This document shows positions 60,781-63,036 of a stretch of DNA of 63,036 nt, piece by piece. The notes beneath the pieces are model-generated. The model made no database searches. It was given only the letters and a program-made list of their open reading frames with translations, and was not told the DNA's origin. Origin of the DNA: an uncultured Devosia sp. Lineage in GTDB: Bacteria > Pseudomonadota > Alphaproteobacteria > Rhizobiales > Devosiaceae. The stretch's first letter is position 1. Each line of letters starts with the position of its first letter. The stretch spans positions 1 to 63,036 of the forward strand of contig NZ_CAJXJS010000020.1 in the NCBI RefSeq assembly GCF_913055165.1, written 5' to 3'. Made by a program: the position numbers and the translations under genes.

Positions 60781-61692
60781 CTACCCGGTCGTTCCATCGC
60801 CGTAGCGCGAATGCAGGCTGCTCGAGATCTGGTCTACAAACTTGGAGGCCGCAACCGAGAGCGACCGACCACGCAGTTGCCCAAGGACCAATTGGGTAGG
60901 TGGCAGGTCGCGCTGGTCGATCTCACGCGCCACCAGATTGCCACTGGCTTCCGGGACGCCGGCGCGGATCTGGAAAGAGATTATGTTTTCGCCCGATGCA
61001 TAGCTGCGCAAGATCTCGAAAGAATCCGACTCAACAACCGTATGCACCGGCAAGCCCAGGCGCACCAATGCCGCCTGCAAGAGATGCCGAATGGCCAATG
61101 TCGGTCCTGGCATAGCAATTGGATACTGCAGACACTCGCGCAGCCTGATGGTCCGCGCAGATGCCAGGGGATGATCCTTGCTCATCAACGCGCAGAGGGG
61201 CTGGTGCAGGATCAGCAAGGGCTGGAATTCAGGCGCCGGTGGCGGTGCAATGACGAGGGCAACATCGGCCTCGAAACCGGCCACGGCGCTGACCGCATGA
61301 ATATGGTCGCGCACCAGCACCGAAAAGGACACCAGCGGATGCTGGGCCCGGTAGGCGGCAATTTCATGTGGAATCAAGCCGTGGGCGAATGCCTGGCTGG
61401 CGGCAATCGTCACATGACCGCGCCGCACCCCCGAGAGGTCGGCAAGCTGGGACCTCAAGCGCTCGAAATCGGCCAGTTGGGCGCGGATATGACGAAGCAC
61501 CAGCTCGCCGGCGGCGTTCAGGCGCATGCCCTGCGGCATCCGCTCAAAGATGGGTGTGCCCAGTTCGGATTCGAAATCCTGAATTTTTCGGGTCAGCGCC
61601 GAGGGTGTGATGGCCAGCCGTGCGGCACTCTGCCGTATCGACCCGCTCGTTGCAACGTCCGCAATGCATTGAAGTGTCTTGAGATGCCGCAC
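60781..61692 (-). CDS. LysR-family transcriptional regulator
   Basis: This 303-residue regulator starts at GTG 61692 (VRHLKTLQCIADVATSGS) with AGAGGGGG 6 nt upstream. The N-terminal winged helix is clear (SIRQSAARLAITPSALTRKI, ESELGTPIFERMPQGMRLNA), and the C-terminal type 2 periplasmic-like effector domain follows. It is divergent from the allophanate hydrolase gene and probably controls it. A TTGC-N7-GCAA site lies 19 bp from its start. Confidence 0.92.
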   Translation of the reverse strand: MRHLKTLQCIADVATSGSIRQSAARLAITPSALTRKIQDFESELGTPIFERMPQGMRLNAAGELVLRHIRAQLADFERLRSQLADLSGVRRGHVTIAASQAFAHGLIPHEIAAYRAQHPLVSFSVLVRDHIHAVSAVAGFEADVALVIAPPPAPEFQPLLILHQPLCALMSKDHPLASARTIRLRECLQYPIAMPGPTLAIRHLLQAALVRLGLPVHTVVESDSFEILRSYASGENIISFQIRAGVPEASGNLVAREIDQRDLPPTQLVLGQLRGRSLSVAASKFVDQISSSLHSRYGDGTTG

Positions 61693-61710
61693 GCAGCGCC
61701 CCCTCTGGTG

Positions 61711-61725
61711 TTGCCCCAATTGCAA
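61711..61725. promoter_or_regulatory. LysR-type operator (TTGC-N7-GCAA)
   Basis: TTGCCCCAATTGCAA contains the T-N11-A dyad usual for LysR regulators. It sits 19 bp before the lysR start and 95 bp before the divergent amidase gene, as expected for an autoregulated divergent switch. Confidence 0.6.
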
Positions 61726-61819
61726 CACGGCGATCAAAAACTAGCAATAGACGTCAACGCATGGCGCGATAGGGTCTGAGCAGGATCAGCCACACGGACC
61801 TTTTCTCTTGTTCAGCCCA

Positions 61820-63036
61820 ATGCACTCCCTCAGCGACCTGCCCGACATTGCTGCCCGCCTTGCGGCATATCGTTCCGGTCGTTCAGCAGCCAGCGATCTG
61901 GACGCGACGCTCGACGCTGTGGAGGCCGAAGGGCGGCCGGTCTGGATATCGATCATGCCGAGGGTGGAGGCACACGCCTTGCTCGCGGATGCCCAAGCGC
62001 GTCTCGACGCCGGGGAGAACCTGCCCCTGTTCGGCATCCCTTTCGGCGTAAAGGACAATATCGACGTCAAAGGCCTTGAGACGACGGCAGCATGCAATGA
62101 ATTTGCGTATCGTCCCGAGGAGTCCGCCTTTGTCGTGAGGCGGCTCATCGCAGCAGGCGCCATACCGGTGGGCAAGACCAATCTCGACCAGTTCGCCACC
62201 GGTCTTAACGGCACTCGTTCCCCTTATGGCATGCCGGCCTGCGCCTTCGACGACGCCTATGTGTCGGGCGGATCAAGCTCCGGTTCTGCGATTGCGGTAG
62301 CCAAGGGACAAGTTCCGTTCGCCCTGGGAACAGACACCGCCGGCTCCGGTCGCATTCCGGCCGGCTTCAACAATATCGTGGGCATCAAGCCCAGCCGAGG
62401 CCTGCTCAGCACGCAGGGCGTCGTACCGGCCTGCCGCTCCCTTGATTGCGTCTCTATCCTGTCCAACACAATGGCGGACGGACTCGCGGTTCTGAGTGCT
62501 GCAGCGGGCTTTGACCCGGAAGACCCCTATTCGCGCGAAGGCAGCTGGACTTCCCTGGGTACCCTGCGACGCGACTTCACATTCGGGATTCTCGACGCCC
62601 ACACACTGGATCGGTGCACACCGTCAGTTGTCCAAAGCTACCAGAATGCCATCAAGGCACTTGAGCAGCTTGGCGGGACCGCCGTGGCCTTTGATTACGC
62701 GCCCTTCGAAGAGGTCGCCGAACTACTCTATGCGGGGCCGTGGGTTGCCGAAAGACTGGCCGCGATACGGGATTTTGCGACCACCCAATCTGAAGCCATT
62801 CATCCGGTCGTGCGCGACATCATCCTTTCCGCGCACCAGTTTGCCGCCGTTGATGCTTTTGAAGGCCAATACCGGCTCGCGGCCCTGGCACGCAGCACGG
62901 CCGAAATCCTGAACCAGTTCGACATGATGCTGGTGCCAACCGCGCCAGAACACCCCACAACACAGGAAATGCTCGCCGACCCGATAGGCGCCAACTCCCG
63001 CCTCGGCCTGTTCACCAATTTCGTCAACCTGCTCGA
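61820..63036 (+). CDS. Allophanate hydrolase (AtzF-like), C-terminus cut by window edge
   Basis: ATG 61820 (MHSLSDLPDIAARLAAYRSG) opens a frame that stays open for 405 codons to the right edge. The amidase-signature core is complete: Lys in FGIPFGVKDNIDVKG, the Ser pair in YVSGGSSSGSAIAVAKG, and GTDTAGSGRIPAGFNNIVGI followed by GVVPACRSLDCVSI, which is typical of AtzF rather than GatA. The enzyme hydrolyses allophanate to ammonia and CO2 after urea carboxylase; a urea carboxylase gene would be expected to the right. It is divergent from a LysR regulator. Confidence 0.9.
   Translation, partial: MHSLSDLPDIAARLAAYRSGRSAASDLDATLDAVEAEGRPVWISIMPRVEAHALLADAQARLDAGENLPLFGIPFGVKDNIDVKGLETTAACNEFAYRPEESAFVVRRLIAAGAIPVGKTNLDQFATGLNGTRSPYGMPACAFDDAYVSGGSSSGSAIAVAKGQVPFALGTDTAGSGRIPAGFNNIVGIKPSRGLLSTQGVVPACRSLDCVSILSNTMADGLAVLSAAAGFDPEDPYSREGSWTSLGTLRRDFTFGILDAHTLDRCTPSVVQSYQNAIKALEQLGGTAVAFDYAPFEEVAELLYAGPWVAERLAAIRDFATTQSEAIHPVVRDIILSAHQFAAVDAFEGQYRLAALARSTAEILNQFDMMLVPTAPEHPTTQEMLADPIGANSRLGLFTNFVNLL

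Noticed and set aside
1..63036. tRNA or rRNA genes
   Set aside because: No cloverleaf with TTCRA loop and matching arms, and no rRNA segment, was seen by eye; a tRNAscan run would settle it.

Overview
This 63-kb, GC-rich window looks like the chromosome of an alphaproteobacterium of the Hyphomicrobiales. A Devosia-like member of the Devosiaceae is my best guess, inferred from gene content and from a REP-type palindrome (CCGAAAA...TTTTCGG) familiar from that order; I could not check the taxonomy. High GC creates very long antisense open frames over most real genes, and I left these out.

Layout. (1) 1-3217: a glycine betaine/proline-type ABC importer with a permease cut by the left edge and two paralogous binding proteins. 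(2) 3451-9203: a branched-chain amino acid importer (binding protein on +, livM/H/F/G on -) around a small methyltransferase, followed by methylglyoxal synthase (9238-9618). (3) 9687-36477: a very large chemotaxis locus, almost all on the minus strand. It holds STAS protein, cheY, cheA, cheW, an intruding alcohol dehydrogenase, a CheT/CheZ-like candidate phosphatase on the + strand, cheD, a PAS transducer, cheR, cheB, a second cheY, and then a tandem row of transducers: dCache, sCache, dCache, NIT-like, double PAS and two globin-coupled sensors. The globin sensor nearest the left end has lost the canonical signalling hairpin. (4) 36755-42611: an SAF-domain oxidoreductase, an HPP membrane protein, a divergent quinone-oxidoreductase/siderophore-interacting pair around a perfect MerR-like operator, and pseudouridine catabolism genes psuK/psuG. 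(5) 43051-47285: a PotFGHI-type polyamine ABC operon. (6) 47286-49014: a 23-codon ORF with a 16-nt perfect anti-16S Shine-Dalgarno sequence and its own terminator, then purU and an Rrf2 regulator. (7) 49040-54539: a KefB/YbaL-type antiporter with a long acidic tail, then an overlapping aldo/keto reductase-FAH hydrolase-helicase chain. (8) 54540-55617: a frameshifted DUF559 nuclease gene fitted exactly between two copies of a palindromic repeat. (9) 55618-60478: an EamA exporter, a YCII protein, a panB-coaBC-panC pantothenate/CoA operon and an RluE-like pseudouridine synthase. (10) 60781-63036: a LysR regulator divergent from an allophanate hydrolase cut by the right edge.

The chemotaxis proteins form a nearly complete pathway: receptors feed CheA/CheW, CheA phosphorylates two CheY proteins, CheR/CheB/CheD adapt the receptors, and the CheT-like protein may drain CheY-P. 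No flagellar gene is in the window. Three families of short repeats are scattered between genes and in two cases inside operons. The strongest candidates for something undescribed are the DUF559-repeat unit, the tiny perfect-SD gene with two alternative anti-SD arms, and the degenerate globin sensor with its linked genes.
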